This document shows, in pieces, positions 9,721 through 19,700 of a stretch of 22,810 bases of DNA. The translations under genes and the position numbers were made by a program. A model generated the notes under the pieces. The model was not told the DNA's origin, made no database searches, and saw only the letters and a program-made list of their open reading frames with translations. Every line of letters begins with the position of its first letter. Position 1 is the stretch's first letter. This stretch comes from Gnetum montanum (lineage: Eukaryota > Streptophyta > Gnetopsida > Gnetales > Gnetaceae). Where the stretch lies: the NCBI GenBank assembly GCA_015680685.1, contig MNCI01010839.1, positions 1,290,896 to 1,313,705 on the forward strand, read 5' to 3'.

Positions 9721-10351
9721 CCAAATATAGACATAAGGTACATTTTTCTACTTGGGAAGTGAGGCAGTAACAACTTTTGAGCTATTTTTTAACCCCACAA
9801 AAAGTTGAGATATGCAAGATTGTATCTATGGACTACATATACCACATTTACAATGAATCCTTTCCTTAAGTTAGAAAACTAATGTTGGAACATGAATTTT
9901 TGGTTGTGTTTCATTGGCCCCTCTTTGTTGATGTTTGGAGGATTGACCTAAGAGACATTGACAAAGAATACAAAACACCATTGCAGGTCCATCACCAATG
10001 TCTCCTCTTTGCACTTGATTCAGTAGTTTCAAATCATGCCAAATAGTGCTTATGATGATGATAGGATAAAGTTATGGTAAGGACTATCATTGGTTGTGAG
10101 GAAATGATCATCAAGATTAACAATGAGTATCATATGTGGACATCATGACTATGATATGGCACTGACATGTTGATTGATTGATAAAGGTCCCACTTTGTAC
10201 ATTGAAGTGTTGGCCACTTATCAATGCTTTTGAGGAACCAACACCTCACTGCAAGGTTTCTTTGGGCATTAGGAATCTCCTTTTGCATGTTTGGAATCAT
10301 TGGTTTGTTTCTTGATTTTTTTGACCATCTAGATTTTTTGCAATTTTTCAT
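9721..10351. other. Unassigned region
   Basis: I find no supported coding frame, RNA or clear repeat. It may be the terminal part of the minus-strand pol element or its LTR. Confidence 0.3.
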
Positions 10352-10418
10352 TCCTCCCCCCCTCTTTTTTTTCTTGGGGGGAGGGGGGTTGGCATGGGGG
10401 GGTGGTGGGGGGAGGGGG
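10352..10418 (+). repeat. C-run, T-run and five-run guanine tract (G-quadruplex candidate)
   Basis: A C-rich run (10354-10362), a T run and then five guanine runs follow one another: 10376-10381, 10383-10388, 10396-10402, 10407-10412 and 10414-10418. Loops of 1, 7, 4 and 1 bases fit a canonical plus-strand G-quadruplex. The upstream ctccccccctc could alternatively pair with the G runs as a hairpin. The glycine-rich and proline-rich frames across it are products of this composition, not genes. Confidence 0.75.
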
Positions 10419-10989
10419 TATGTGAAACCTTCATTGGGTTTCTTTTCCAAAGTCAATTTTGATTTAGTTTTCCCATCAAGTGAGATGTGCTACACTCTAT
10501 GGAATTGATGACATTTCCATTGAATGAGATGTATTTCATTCAAGTGCACTTAATGGTGGAGCATGAAGAAGAGGTTTCATATGATCATAATGCATGAGTG
10601 TCAAACATTAGTTAACATTTTTATCCAAGATAAGGAAGGTTATAATCAAGCTACAAGATTGGGCTCAATGGAATGGTAATGGAAATGACATGAGATAAGC
10701 ATTCTTGTCATGACAGGACAAACTCATTGAATCTTGCACATTGAGGCCACATGGTGACTTGTTTTTGTGATGAGTTGCACCTCCATGATGACTCTAGGTT
10801 TTACCTTACAAGCACAACTTGAAGAGGAAAAGGAAAACCAAGCAAAGAAAACATGTTGTCATGTGACAACACATATGGCCACATAAAGTGAGGAATGAAA
10901 ATAGGCTATCAAGGTTACCAGTTTAAGGCCTTAGTAGGGCATGGAAAGATGTTTGTGTAGGCTCACTTGCAAAAGGGATCATTGATGTT
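10419..10989. other. Region just downstream of the pol remnant
   Basis: No coding sequence continues on the minus strand after the integrase C-terminal tail. Around 10921-10945 lies 'agtttaaggccttagtaggg', which recurs in diverged form, in the same orientation, near 14690 and 14986 on the other side of pol. Confidence 0.35.
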
Positions 10990-12110
10990 GTCAATTGAGT
11001 ACATGTAGTATGACTTTAGATAGGAATGATTGAATGGATTGGCCAACTCATTTCCATCCATGTATGCTATCTAGTAGGCCTCACTTTTGTAGGCCTTGGT
11101 GATCAAGAAAGGTCCTTTCTAGTTGGCTAAGAATTCCTCTACATGCTCACGGATGACCTTAAGGACCAGGTCTCCTTCATTGATCTTGTGCATGCCTAGT
11201 TTATGATGGTATTGCCATTTTTGCCTCTCCTAGTAGTGCTCAATGTGAGCAAGCATTCAGACCCACTACTCCTTCACTGAGTCTAGGTCCATGGTATGTA
11301 GATCTTTGAATAGTTCATCATTGATGAAGTCAAATACGGCCACTTAGAGTGATGGTAACTGTAGTTTAAGAGGTAAAATATCTTTAGAACCATAAAAAAG
11401 GCTTTATGGGGTTACACTTGTTGCAGTATGGTATGTTGTTTGGTAGGATTAAAGTGCATGGACAAGCTGTTCATGCCACCTATGTTTACTATTATTCGAC
11501 ATGTTCTTGAGAAGATTTATGATAGCCTTATTGCTTACCTTAGCTTGCCCATTGGCTTGAGGGTAGTATGGTAATGAGAAGGAATGCTTAATGCCTAGGT
11601 CATGACAAGATTTTTTTTGTTTCATGGCTACTAAACTATGGTCCGTTGTTTATGACTATGGTCATAGGTGTGTCAAAATAGGCTACTATGTTGTCCAAAA
11701 TGAATTTACATACTTTTTTAGATGTGGTATTCCTTAAGAAAATAGTCTCAATCCACTTGGTAAATTTTTGGTTATGGTGATGATGAAGTTATGCCTTGTG
11801 GAAGATTTAGATGTTATAGGTCCAATGATATCTAATTCCCATTGCTGACATGGCTAGGTGATTTGAGTAGTGTGTAACTCAGTTGGTGGTACATGTATGA
11901 GATTACTATGCTATTGGCAGGTGTCACAAGTTTTGACCTTTTGTAGGCAATCACTTTCATATAGAGCCAATAATAGCCTAACCATATAATCTTAGTGGCC
12001 ATTACTCTAGGTCCTGTATGTTCCTCACATACACCCTTGTAAATCTACTCTAGGACTGTTTATGCTTCGGCTTTGCCTAAGCATACTAACAATATTCCGT
12101 CATAGGACCA
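10990..12110 (-). pseudogene. Integrase remnant with lost catalytic residues
   Basis: The N-terminal zinc-binding part is recognisable from GVCEEHTG, GYYW and CLQKVKTCDTC, with a frameshift between the His and Cys halves. The core shows WELDIIGPI with its aspartate intact, NNGP (11640-11651) where an aspartate is normal, and YYPQANGQAK where the last residue should be the catalytic glutamate. Two of the three D,D(35)E residues are therefore gone. The C-terminal tail reads INEGDLVLKVI, then KGPFLITKAY and YLKSYY, the usual end of Tat pol. Several Gln or Trp codons have become stops. Confidence 0.9.
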
Positions 12111-12349
12111 CTAGCATAATGTGTTATCACCTACAATGACATACTATTTTGATTGTTTACATACATTATCCTTTTGAGTAGCATTCAGGCCTTGTGAAGG
12201 TTCTCCATGCATAAGGTAAAACTTGATATCGTCATATCACTTCCTTGCAGGAGTAGTGTGGATTGTGACCATAAAGGTATCCTTAATGCTCTGCATGATG
12301 AGTATATCATAGTTCATAGTCAATATGGGCAATTGGCTAAACACATCTG

Positions 12350-12743
12350 ATGTCATACTAAGGGCTAGTGTTGTAATGACATTAGCTATAGCATTTTTAT
12401 TTTGGGGTATATGTTGGATATCAATGTCTATAAATTGTTGTAGCAGTTACTTTCCTAGGTCATAGTAAGGTTGTAGATGTTTGGATTTATAATTGTAAAC
12501 CTTGGTTACTTGGTTATCGATAAGCTGTGAATCACCATTAATCATTAAGCATTTTATTTCTAGATCATGATCTACCATCATCCCTCTGATCAAACATTCA
12601 TTCTCTGCTATATTGTTGGTGCATGGAAAATCAAAACGATAAGAGAAGGGTTAGATTTCACCAGATGGAAAGGTTATAACAGTAGTGGCACTAGTTCCAT
12701 GGGTAGTTGAACCTCTATAAAAGTGCATGACCACCTCATAACC
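12350..12743 (-). pseudogene. Second (archaeal-like) RNase H domain remnant
   Basis: This domain defines the Tat assignment. The minus strand shows HFYRGSTTHGTSATTV, FPCTNNIAENECLIRGM, INGDSQLIDNQV and NAIANVITTLA, matching the aRNH layout in which the acidic residues lie in FDG, AEYEAL, SDSQL and NADALA. Here the first is changed (FYRG), the glutamate and the middle aspartate (GDSQL) remain, and the last is changed (IANV). With two of four acidic residues gone the domain would be inactive. At least one stop interrupts it after SGEI. Confidence 0.82.
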
Positions 12744-12826
12744 CTTGGGCACTTTGCTAACAATGTTAACATGTTCATTTGGAAACTTAGGATCTATGGT
12801 TGCATGGTCATTAACAAGTGAAATTG

Positions 12827-13262
12827 TAAGTTGTACGACTATAACTTGACCTTTCATTGAGGACTGGGAAATGTAACGAAGATCAAACTCCATTGTTATG
12901 GCTTTCCATTGGGCTATATTATTACTCTCATAGATGTTGGTTGTTTTGGCTCTAAGTATGTTATTTTTACAAATGAGTTTGACTTGGTTCCTAAAGAGGT
13001 AGTGTCTTCACTTCTTCAATGAAAAGACTAGTACTAGATAATACTTCTCTACTTTGGTGTATCAAGTCTCATGGGCAACTAATGCATGGCTAAGGTAGTA
13101 TATTGGCATCTCTGCTTCATCATCTTGTTTCTAATAGATTAGAGAGGTAATAGATGCATCAAAGATGACAAGGTAGATGTAAAATGATTTACCCTCTTTT
13201 GGAGGATCGACCATTGGTAATCATATCAACTCTTGCTTAAGGTTTTCAAAGGCTTCCTAGCA
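12827..13262 (-). pseudogene. First (retroviral-type) RNase H domain remnant
   Basis: The minus strand reads through FYIYLVIFDASI, MPIYYLSHALVAHET, YTKVEKYYLVLVF and QWKAITMEFDLRYI to MKGQVIVVQL, the normal layout of the Ty3/gypsy RNase H and its connection to the next domain. Stops replace residues at several points, for example after IY and after ET. A frame shift relative to RT lies near 13265. Confidence 0.85.
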
Positions 13263-13267
13263 CTAAG

Positions 13268-14050
13268 TCATTCATGCATAGTGAACTCCTTTCTTAAGAA
13301 AGTGTTGCATGGGTTGTACATATTTATAAGCCTAGTGATGAACCTACAAATAAATTTTAATCTACCTTGCAGTCCCCAATGCTCCTTAAGGTTAGTTGGT
13401 GCTACCAAGTTGTATATGGCCTTAACCTTATTAGGATCAACATATATCCTTACTTTAGACACTACAAAGCTAAACATCTTACTGGTTTTGATACCAAGGA
13501 CATACATTTTAGGATTGAGCCTAAGATCATATTTGAGGCATCATTTAAGCACAAGGCCTAGGTCATTAGCATAGTTGTTGGCCATTTTGGACTTAACAAC
13601 TATATCATCTACGTAATCGTTGAGCAAACCTAGCATGGAATCACTAAAGATATATGTCATGGCTAATTGGTAGATTTCTCTTGAATTCTTAAGGCCAAAA
13701 GGAATTATGGTATAACAAAAGGTACTCCAAGGGGTCATGAAGATTGTACTGAGTTGGTGCTCTAGGTTGATCCTAATTTGGTTGTATCCTAAGAACCCAT
13801 CCATAAAGGATAACAAGGCATGTCCAATCGTAGTATCAATAAGTTGATCAATACTAGGCAAAGTAAAGTCATCCTTGATGGTTGCCTTATTTAAGTCTCA
13901 AAAATCTATGCAAATATGTATACTCCTATTTTTCTTAGGAACTACCATTGTGTTGGACACCCACTTTGTGTGATCAACAACTCTAATGATAGTAGCTTGG
14001 TATAGTTTTGTGATTTGATCATGAACTGCGAGGGCCAAATTAGGTGTAAT
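13268..14050 (-). pseudogene. Reverse transcriptase domain of the Tat pol remnant
   Basis: One minus-strand frame runs from about 14050 to 13268 with two internal TGA stops. It carries the RT landmarks of Ty3/gypsy elements: ITKLYQATIIR, the DF*DLNKA block (stop at the usual Arg), FMDGFLGYNQI, TPWSTFCY, PFGLKN, and the catalytic YVDD at 13604-13615, followed by a thumb region with VDPNKVKAI and LQGRLKFI. The polymerase aspartates of YVDD are intact. A frame change near 14050 separates it from the upstream linker and another near 13265 from RNase H. Confidence 0.92.
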
Positions 14051-14335
14051 CTTATACACTTTATAGTTAATTGGTCTAGTCTTGACATATCTTCATATGA
14101 CTAGGCAAAGGCTTTAATGTTATCTTGTAGGACCTTGGTGATGTCTTAAGCCTGTTGAGATTCTAGTGAGGAACTTAGTTTTAGTGTTTTCTCCTTACCA
14201 TTATGTGTTGTGATAGGAACCTCAACTAGAGAGTCTTTAGTTATGCCGCTAGCCTCAAGGTCAAGGGTTTTAACTAGGTTCTTAGGCCACTCTAGGAGTT
14301 TTTCTATTAAGGCTATGTGACAAGACTCTTAGGCT

Positions 14336-15089
14336 TAAGATCTAGACAATAAGGATTGATACATCATTCAACGTCACCATGAGGCCCACTTAGGCTCAAA
14401 GGTAAACTGATTCACTTCCAGGTGTCCAGACTTCAATCTTGCATATCAACCATAATTACATTAAGTGACACTTGGATAAAAATGGGCAAACCATGCTAAA
14501 ATAATATAAAATACTTTCATAAACATGCAAACATACGCTATTCTAATGACAAACAAAATGAAAATAAAGTCGACCAAGTTGAATGCAAACAAGATGGGCT
14601 AAAGACCAAACAAGATCAAAAAATGATAAAATACCATGAAATCATGGGAAATAAGGTCAAATATGAAGAATAAGGTTATGATTTTCTCTAGTTTAAGACC
14701 TTGATAGGCCATGGTTATATGGTATTAAATGATGATCAAACCCCATCATTTAACTCTAACTAAAGGCTAAACAAGGATCAATGGAGGTCATAATAAAGAA
14801 AATAAGGTAGATATGATAAAATTAAAGTGATGTGGAGGCTAGATGAGGTCAATTGATGGAAATGAAGGTTAACAATATACAACAAGGTCAAAACAAGTCA
14901 AAACACCAGGAAACTAGGTTAAATCTTTCAAAATAGAATACATGTGATAAAAATTGGTAAATGCTAGTCAAACATGATTAGATTTTTCTAGTTGTAGGCC
15001 TTAGCAAGATATGGTATGGGGCTACAATGTTTCTAGGGGAGTTTGGGCACATGAGGGGTCATTCTGAGGCTATTTTAAAGAAAAATTGA
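14336..15089. other. Purine-rich unassigned stretch with a diverged 300-bp spaced repeat
   Basis: No pol, protease or gag pattern is seen. 'attttctctagtttaagacc' near 14681 and 'atttttctagttgtaggcc' near 14982 begin similar passages about 300 bases apart, each followed by a version of 'ttg-tag-cca(t)gg'. Loose 'aaggtcaa' repeats fill the interval. This could be the edge of the large LTR that follows or the 5' untranslated region of the pol element. Confidence 0.35.
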
Positions 15090-16108
15090 TACTTTTCGTT
15101 GTGACTATGCTAGCCCCTATATGTGACTACGTTGACCTAGTGTAGTTATGCATTTTCAAATGTAGTCAACATTTAGGGTAGTTTTCCATGCTCAATATGG
15201 TCACTTTTGAGCTGCAAATGATCAAGACAGCTAGCATAATGGATTTGCATTGAAGATTTGCAAGTTTTGGCACTATTTTGACTCTCCAAAAGGCTAAGAG
15301 TATGTTTCTAGTGGTGACTATGTTGGGATGGTAAGCCTGAGTGTAGTTAGAGAGAATAGATGAATTCATGGGATTTCTAGGGCTGAAATGAAGTGGAACT
15401 ATAATTGGGTGACATGGGGGTAAGGTTTTGGGAATTTTGGATTAGTTTAGGCCCTTCTAAGTGGTATACTATTGATAGTTGTTGCCACATTTTTCATTCT
15501 TACTATGAGTATGTTGGCCTAGTATAGTCACTAGCTTCGTTAACATAGTCATGAATGGGAAATGGATTTTGGTGAGTTTTAGAGCTCAATTGACCATGCT
15601 AATGGACTTCCAGGGTTATTGATGCTACTAGCCAAGGTTTTGGTGCCAAAGTTGCTAGTTTTGATGCTTGTTTGGATTTTGGATTATTAAATACCTTGTG
15701 ACTATGCTGGGCATGTAGTTCTCAGCATAGTTAAGGGACTTAAGATGGAGAAAATGTGTAAAAAGATGAATTTTGGCTTGTTTCCCAAGGTTTCAAGGTT
15801 TAGGAATGCTTTGGCAAGGTTTCGGATCTTCCTAGGAGTTTATTTGAGCAATTTTTAGCTATTTTGTCCATTTTTAGGTGGACTACGCTAAGCCTTGGTA
15901 GTGACTATGTTGGTCCATCATAGTCACTATTTTCCTTAGTGTAGTTAAATTTCAAAAGTGGAAGATACTAAGAATATTGGCTAAAATTAACTCTAGCAGA
16001 ATCCTAAGACCTCTAAAAATGATTTTTTAGTTATTTTTAGTAACTTTTAACTAATCTTAGGTGGACTATTGAAACACCACCAAATCCAAACTATGGCATC
16101 CCAACTAT

Positions 16109-16380
16109 AAATTTTTCTAAGTGTTGGGACTATGCTCTCCACTACCCTAGAGCATAGTTAGCCTCTAGTGGAGAGCATAGTTAACACAAAGGCTAGTTTT
16201 GCAATTTTTTCTAAGTGTCAACATAAAGCTAGTCATTGGAAATTTCTCTAAGTGTTGGGACTATGCTCTTCCCCAACCCAGAGCATAGTCAGCCTCTAGT
16301 GGAGAGTGTAGTCAACACATAGCCATTTTTTTGTAAATTTTTCTAAGTGTGAGACTACGCTCTGCACTAGTATAGAGGGT
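16109..16380. repeat. Tandem array of about 95-bp units with internal hairpins
   Basis: Units start at about 16109, 16202 (truncated, 37 bases), 16239 and 16335 with the phrase aatttttctaagtgttggg. In the first unit actatgctctccact (16129-16143) is perfectly complementary to agtggagagcatagt (16167-16181), and actatgctct also pairs with agagcatagt at 16149-16158. The second unit repeats the arrangement at 16260-16269 and 16280-16289. Confidence 0.75.
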
Positions 16381-16768
16381 AGTTAACTGGAACAGTCTTT
16401 AGCAGCCTCCACAACATGATGACATCACTCAACTTAGCTCAAACTCACCTTCAGCAAGTGTAGTGAGCAAAATGCTTCCCTTTTGTACCTTCTTTTTGCC
16501 TCAAAATTGTAACTATGCTTAACCCCATGCAAGATAGTAGAGAGCGTAGTCTCAAAGAATAGTGTTCAAGTTTATTTTTTTAGGTACCTTGCAATATTCT
16601 CGGCACACACGTGTAGTTGGCAGTGTAGTCATAATCTTGTAGTCTTGTAGAGTTTAGTAGAGCGCAACACCACCAGCCCAAAGGAGAGCATAGTTGGGTG
16701 AGAGCATAGTCCCAACCATTCCCTCTGCCATGTGGTAGCCATCTTGCATCTTTTGCTAATCCTAGGCC

Positions 16769-16776
16769 TATAAATA
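16769..16776 (+). promoter_or_regulatory. TATA box of the ACTATG-repeat LTR
   Basis: TATAAATA lies in the context aggcctataaatacctac, directly after the repeat-rich U3-like block and before a non-repetitive leader-like segment. The core resembles those of the two left-hand LTRs. Confidence 0.5.
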
Positions 16777-17092
16777 CCTACATCCTTAATGTTTTTAGGG
16801 TTGGAAAATTTTAGAGTTGGAAAATTAGAGACTTGGCAAACCTAAGGAGCACTTGGGAGAGAACCACAGGCATATTGGTGCAGTTGCAGCCCACTGTAGC
16901 TCACTAAAACATCGTAGCCAATGTTACACCACAGTGGCCAACCTGACAGATGTAGACACCTCAGTGGAGCACTAGTCTTCATGGCCAGACATGCCTAAGA
17001 TTGTGACTATGCTATCCACTATGCTTGTTATACATCATGTGCCTTCTAGTCCCTTTTGATGTTAACTATGCTCAACCCCATTTAGGGTGGTG

Positions 17093-17098
<6 letters not shown>

Positions 17099-17138
<40 letters not shown>
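17099..17138. repeat. (CT)20 microsatellite
   Basis: Twenty perfect CT units. The uninterrupted length contrasts with the decay of the surrounding element and implies recent slippage. Confidence 0.95.
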
Positions 17139-17140
<2 letters not shown>

Positions 17141-17268
17141 ATTTTTAACATTTTATTCATATTTTTCACTATTTTACCACATAGTTGCACCTAAAACTAT
17201 GTTGGGATGATAGTCTCTCTGCATTGGCACATTCATTTTCACCAAAAATCTTGACTACACTTGACTCC

Positions 17269-17295
17269 ATTGACATCATTGACACCATTGACATC
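17269..17295. repeat. Three 9-bp tandem units
   Basis: attgacatc, attgacacc and attgacatc follow one another, a minor local duplication. Confidence 0.8.
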
Positions 17296-17699
17296 ACTTG
17301 AACACTTAGGATTGTTTAGCATCAGCATTGTGTTGGTGACCATTTGGGACGCGACTACCAATGAGTTTCCTTGAATAGGATTTAGGTGCTTGCTGGTCTC
17401 TAGCAACACCAAGGCCTAAATACCTCCAAATAGACTCAGTAGTTAATGTGAGTATGTGTGTGTGCTGTTGCAATGTGCAGTTGTGAAAAATGAAATGATT
17501 ACGTTATGTGTAAACTACAAATGACTTATCTTAAAGAGATTCAGCCAACTTTGCCAAGTACTGTGAGTTGTTGAGAGTTCCTATTTTGTTCAATTGCCTA
17601 GTATACGTGGTCCTTATAATACCTACTTGTAACAAATAAAATTTTGCAAAAACATTTGAGCACAACTCTGTGAATCTACTTCTAATTTTCCACAGAGAA

Positions 17700-18250
17700 A
17701 GAGATAGTTCCACAAGAAAACTAGAAATAGAGCAAGATTCGATGGAAATAGATAGAAAAGAAAGCAGATTTGCGTGGACCTCAAATATTTAAACAAGGTA
17801 AAATGACATGAGTAACGCTTCACAATAAAGCTATCCCAAATTCAATAACTATGAATTGTTCAAACTTCCAAGGCTCAAATAAGAAATTTCTTCAAGACAA
17901 TCCTACTATGCTACCAAAAAATTGCTGTGTAAAATACCACGTACGAGACTCCATTTTGGCTAGATAATGGATGTCAACAATTGCATTCAATAGAACCTTC
18001 AAAAGACTTGACAATTTTTGATTGAAATACCAAGGAGCTTCACTTTTAAAGATAAAAAGAAGCTATTCTAGTCCCATCAAAATACCAAAGATTTTATGAA
18101 CCCTCTTAACTATTGAATCGTTCAACGACATGACTACAAGCAGAGGCTCTCTTACAACGATCTCAATAGCAGTTCTTATACGTTGCACTATAAGCAAATT
18201 CACTACTAAAATGCTGTTAAGGCTTTTAAACACAAGTGATTTTATGGAAA
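17700..18250 (-). pseudogene. Unidentified decayed reading frame
   Basis: One minus-strand frame from 18240 to 17825 has only two stops in about 140 codons, fewer than expected by chance in such AT-rich DNA, and further stops follow. It reads through segments such as SLVFKSLNSILVV, IVQRIRTAIEIVV, KVLLNAIVDIHYLAKMESRT and EPWKFEQFIVIEFG. The composition is that of an alpha-helical or membrane-associated protein. I do not recognise a family. It lies immediately downstream of the minus-strand LTR at 18352-18960, where a 5' leader or gag would be expected, but it has no gag landmark. A captured host gene fragment is an alternative, and chance openness cannot be excluded. Confidence 0.3.
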
Positions 18251-18586
18251 AATTTTAATAGAAAATTTCTATCAGGCAACAAGAACAATAAGAGCAATCT
18301 AAAAATCCCAAAATTACTTGCCAAGGATGATACTATCTAAACCACTAGCTAGACAATTTAAACAAAATAAAAATAAAACATAACTCACAGAACTATGACA
18401 AAGAGGCTGAAATATTTTCTTTAGCAAGCCATCTTACAAGCAATCGATCACAATTTCTTCTTTACAATGCTCTTCTCCCAAGACTCAAAGTGTGTCTCCA
18501 AGTGAGAGCCCAAGTGTGTGATCCCAAGTCTTCCAAAGTGTGTTGTATTGTCCCCTCCTTGTGATGATGATCTTCTTACCCCTAAG

Positions 18587-18597
18587 CCTTTTTTATA
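18587..18597 (-). promoter_or_regulatory. TATA box of the second LTR family, left copy
   Basis: Minus-strand reading gives accctataaaaaaggctt, almost identical to the right copy at 22611-22627. Confidence 0.6.
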
Positions 18598-18767
18598 GGG
18601 TTCATAAGGTAGTTACATTCCAAAATATCTTAGCTAACTTTTCTCCCAAGTAAGGAGGTTACAACTTACCCAATTAGTTAGGAGATATTTCTCACCAATT
18701 CAATTTAGTTGGGAAGTTATGTAGTTAGGAAGCTATACACAAAGTTAGGAGGAATTTATGCTAACAT

Positions 18768-18840
18768 TAATATTTGTAAATATTACAAATATTTAATATA
18801 ATATTACAAATATTTTAACATTAATATTACAAATATTTTA
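18768..18840. repeat. AT-rich repeats of 'attacaaatattt'
   Basis: Three copies of attacaaatattt and a complementary aatatttgta form a near-palindromic AT block inside the U3 part of the left LTR. Confidence 0.7.
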
Positions 18841-18960
18841 TGGGTAGTAACTTATATAATAATGTTTGAAAAATAATGTTTTAAGACTTGGAATAATTAA
18901 ATTAATTAAATTAAAGGTAAGTATTCAGTGATAGATAAAACTACAACTCTAGCATCAGTT

Positions 18961-19700
18961 AACATGTCTCCTGCTCTGTGAATTTGGTTATACACTTGTC
19001 TTAGTGTGCCTTCGTGTCTCTGTTGCTGTGTCTAGTAGGTTGGTATGGTGATAACGAATGTGTCAGCGTCAGACACTGCTGCTGTTTTGGGAAATTTTGA
19101 ATTGCAAGTTCTAGGAGTGAAGGACATTTATAATTACCGCCTGAAAATTTTTTTGAAATGAGTTCCTGAGGCCGCAGTCGAAGAATCCCTGCATCAGAGT
19201 ATTGTAAGTCACAGCGGTGGGCTGGAAACGCGGATCTGTCTTAAAACCCTACATAATTTCATGCACTACGAATCTCACGCAATGCAATAGTTCTAGGCCT
19301 AAAACGATGCGGTTTCTTCACTCCTCCTGTCGCTAGCATTGATTTCCCTATAGCCCTTGTTGCCAGCTGCTTTCTTGAAGCCTTCCTTCCTATGGATTTT
19401 CTTGCTGTCTACGTCACGTGAGCCATTGTAAAAATCCTAAGGGCGCGTTCATACTTTCTGGCGAGGGATTGGGCCGTCACGCTATGTCGAAATCCACACC
19501 GTGACGAAATCATAGGCCTGCGTGCTGTGCTGGAATCCTGGTCCTGCACGCTATGCTAGAATCCGTACTGCTTCTTCAGAAAATTGAAGAGGCGTAGTGC
19601 CGCGGGCCGTCATTTCAAAGAGATTTTTGAACTTTTTACGCTGCCAAGAATGCCTCCTTAACTTTGCCGGATAATCTATCTACATCTGTCTCCATGAAAT
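18961..19700. other. CpG-rich island, possible host promoter or 5' gene region
   Basis: Between the inverted LTRs the sequence changes abruptly: CpG is frequent (accgcc, ggccgcagtcg, aaacgcgg, gggcgcg, gccgcgggccg), whereas the surroundings are depleted of it. A G-box core lies at 19415-19420. Three related phrases, cacgctatgtcgaaatcc (19478), gcgtgctgtgctggaatcc (19520) and gcacgctatgctagaatcc (19546), form an irregular repeat. No convincing exon was found; the frame at 19699-19881 begins with ATG but has no recognisable feature. Confidence 0.4.
19411..19420. promoter_or_regulatory. ACGTCACGTG: overlapping TGACGT and G-box sites
   Basis: The decamer contains CACGTG (19415-19420), the plant bZIP/bHLH G-box core, overlapping ACGTCA, the complement of the TGACG-type bZIP site. 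Its position in a CpG-rich island makes a regulatory role plausible but unproven. Confidence 0.35.

Larger units (their letters stand above)
10990..14335 (-). pseudogene. pol: Ty3/gypsy pol remnant, Tat lineage (RT, RNase H, second RNase H, integrase)
   Basis: The minus strand encodes, in order, a linker, reverse transcriptase, RNase H, a second RNase H of the archaeal-like type and integrase, about 1,110 codons in all. The order RT-RH-aRH-INT is established for the plant Tat clade of Ty3/gypsy. The linker is recognised by QDNIKAFA*SYEDM, where a stop replaces the usual Trp. Nonsense and frameshift changes occur in every domain, and key catalytic residues of the second RNase H and the integrase are lost, so no active enzyme can be made. 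Protease and gag are not visible upstream; sequence beyond 14335 changes character, consistent with truncation or with insertion of another element. Neighbouring ACTATG-rich blocks on both sides may be LTRs, and their orientation suggests more than one insertion. The lineage call is confident; which LTRs belong to it is not. Confidence 0.9.
15090..17460 (+). mobile_element. Probable large plus-strand LTR built of ACTATG/CATAGT inverted repeats
   Basis: From 15090 on, dozens of variants of actatgct, actacgct and their complements agcatagt and agtgtagt recur every 20-100 bases, up to the promoter and sparsely beyond. A clear TATA box at 16769-16776 (cctataaatacc) with a following 'ttagggttggaaaatttt' segment gives a promoter on the plus strand. 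A U5-like tail with a microsatellite and simple repeats extends to about 17460. The repetitive part would be U3. The orientation is opposite to pol at 10990-14335, so it is probably a separate insertion. Ends, target-site duplication and interior were not identified. Confidence 0.45.
18352..18960 (-). mobile_element. LTR, minus orientation (second LTR family)
   Basis: On the minus strand this segment matches the plus-strand sequence at 21951-22810 in several colinear blocks: gtaagttgtaacctcctt...gggagaaaagttag (18669-18621), a TATA box tataaaaaagg (18597-18587), gatggcttgct (near 18430), and ttcagcctctttgtcat followed by ctgtgagttatg and gtttaaatt down to 18352. The left copy lacks most of the 24-bp minisatellite present on the right. 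Its U3 end near 18960 is a guess and the internal end beyond 18352 was not fixed. No clear primer-binding site was recognised. Confidence 0.7.

Noticed and set aside
10130-10508. Overlapping glycine-rich and proline-rich frames on opposite strands
   Set aside because: They are translations of the G and C runs at 10352-10418; flanks show no coding character.
13233-13574. Plus-strand frames of 64 and 113 codons
   Set aside because: They lie antisense to the reverse transcriptase, which is clearly the real (dead) coding strand.
18300-18345. Primer-binding site of tRNA-Met type after the left LTR
   Set aside because: The minus strand shows only a partial 'tatca' resemblance near 18330, and no LTR end in CA directly before it.
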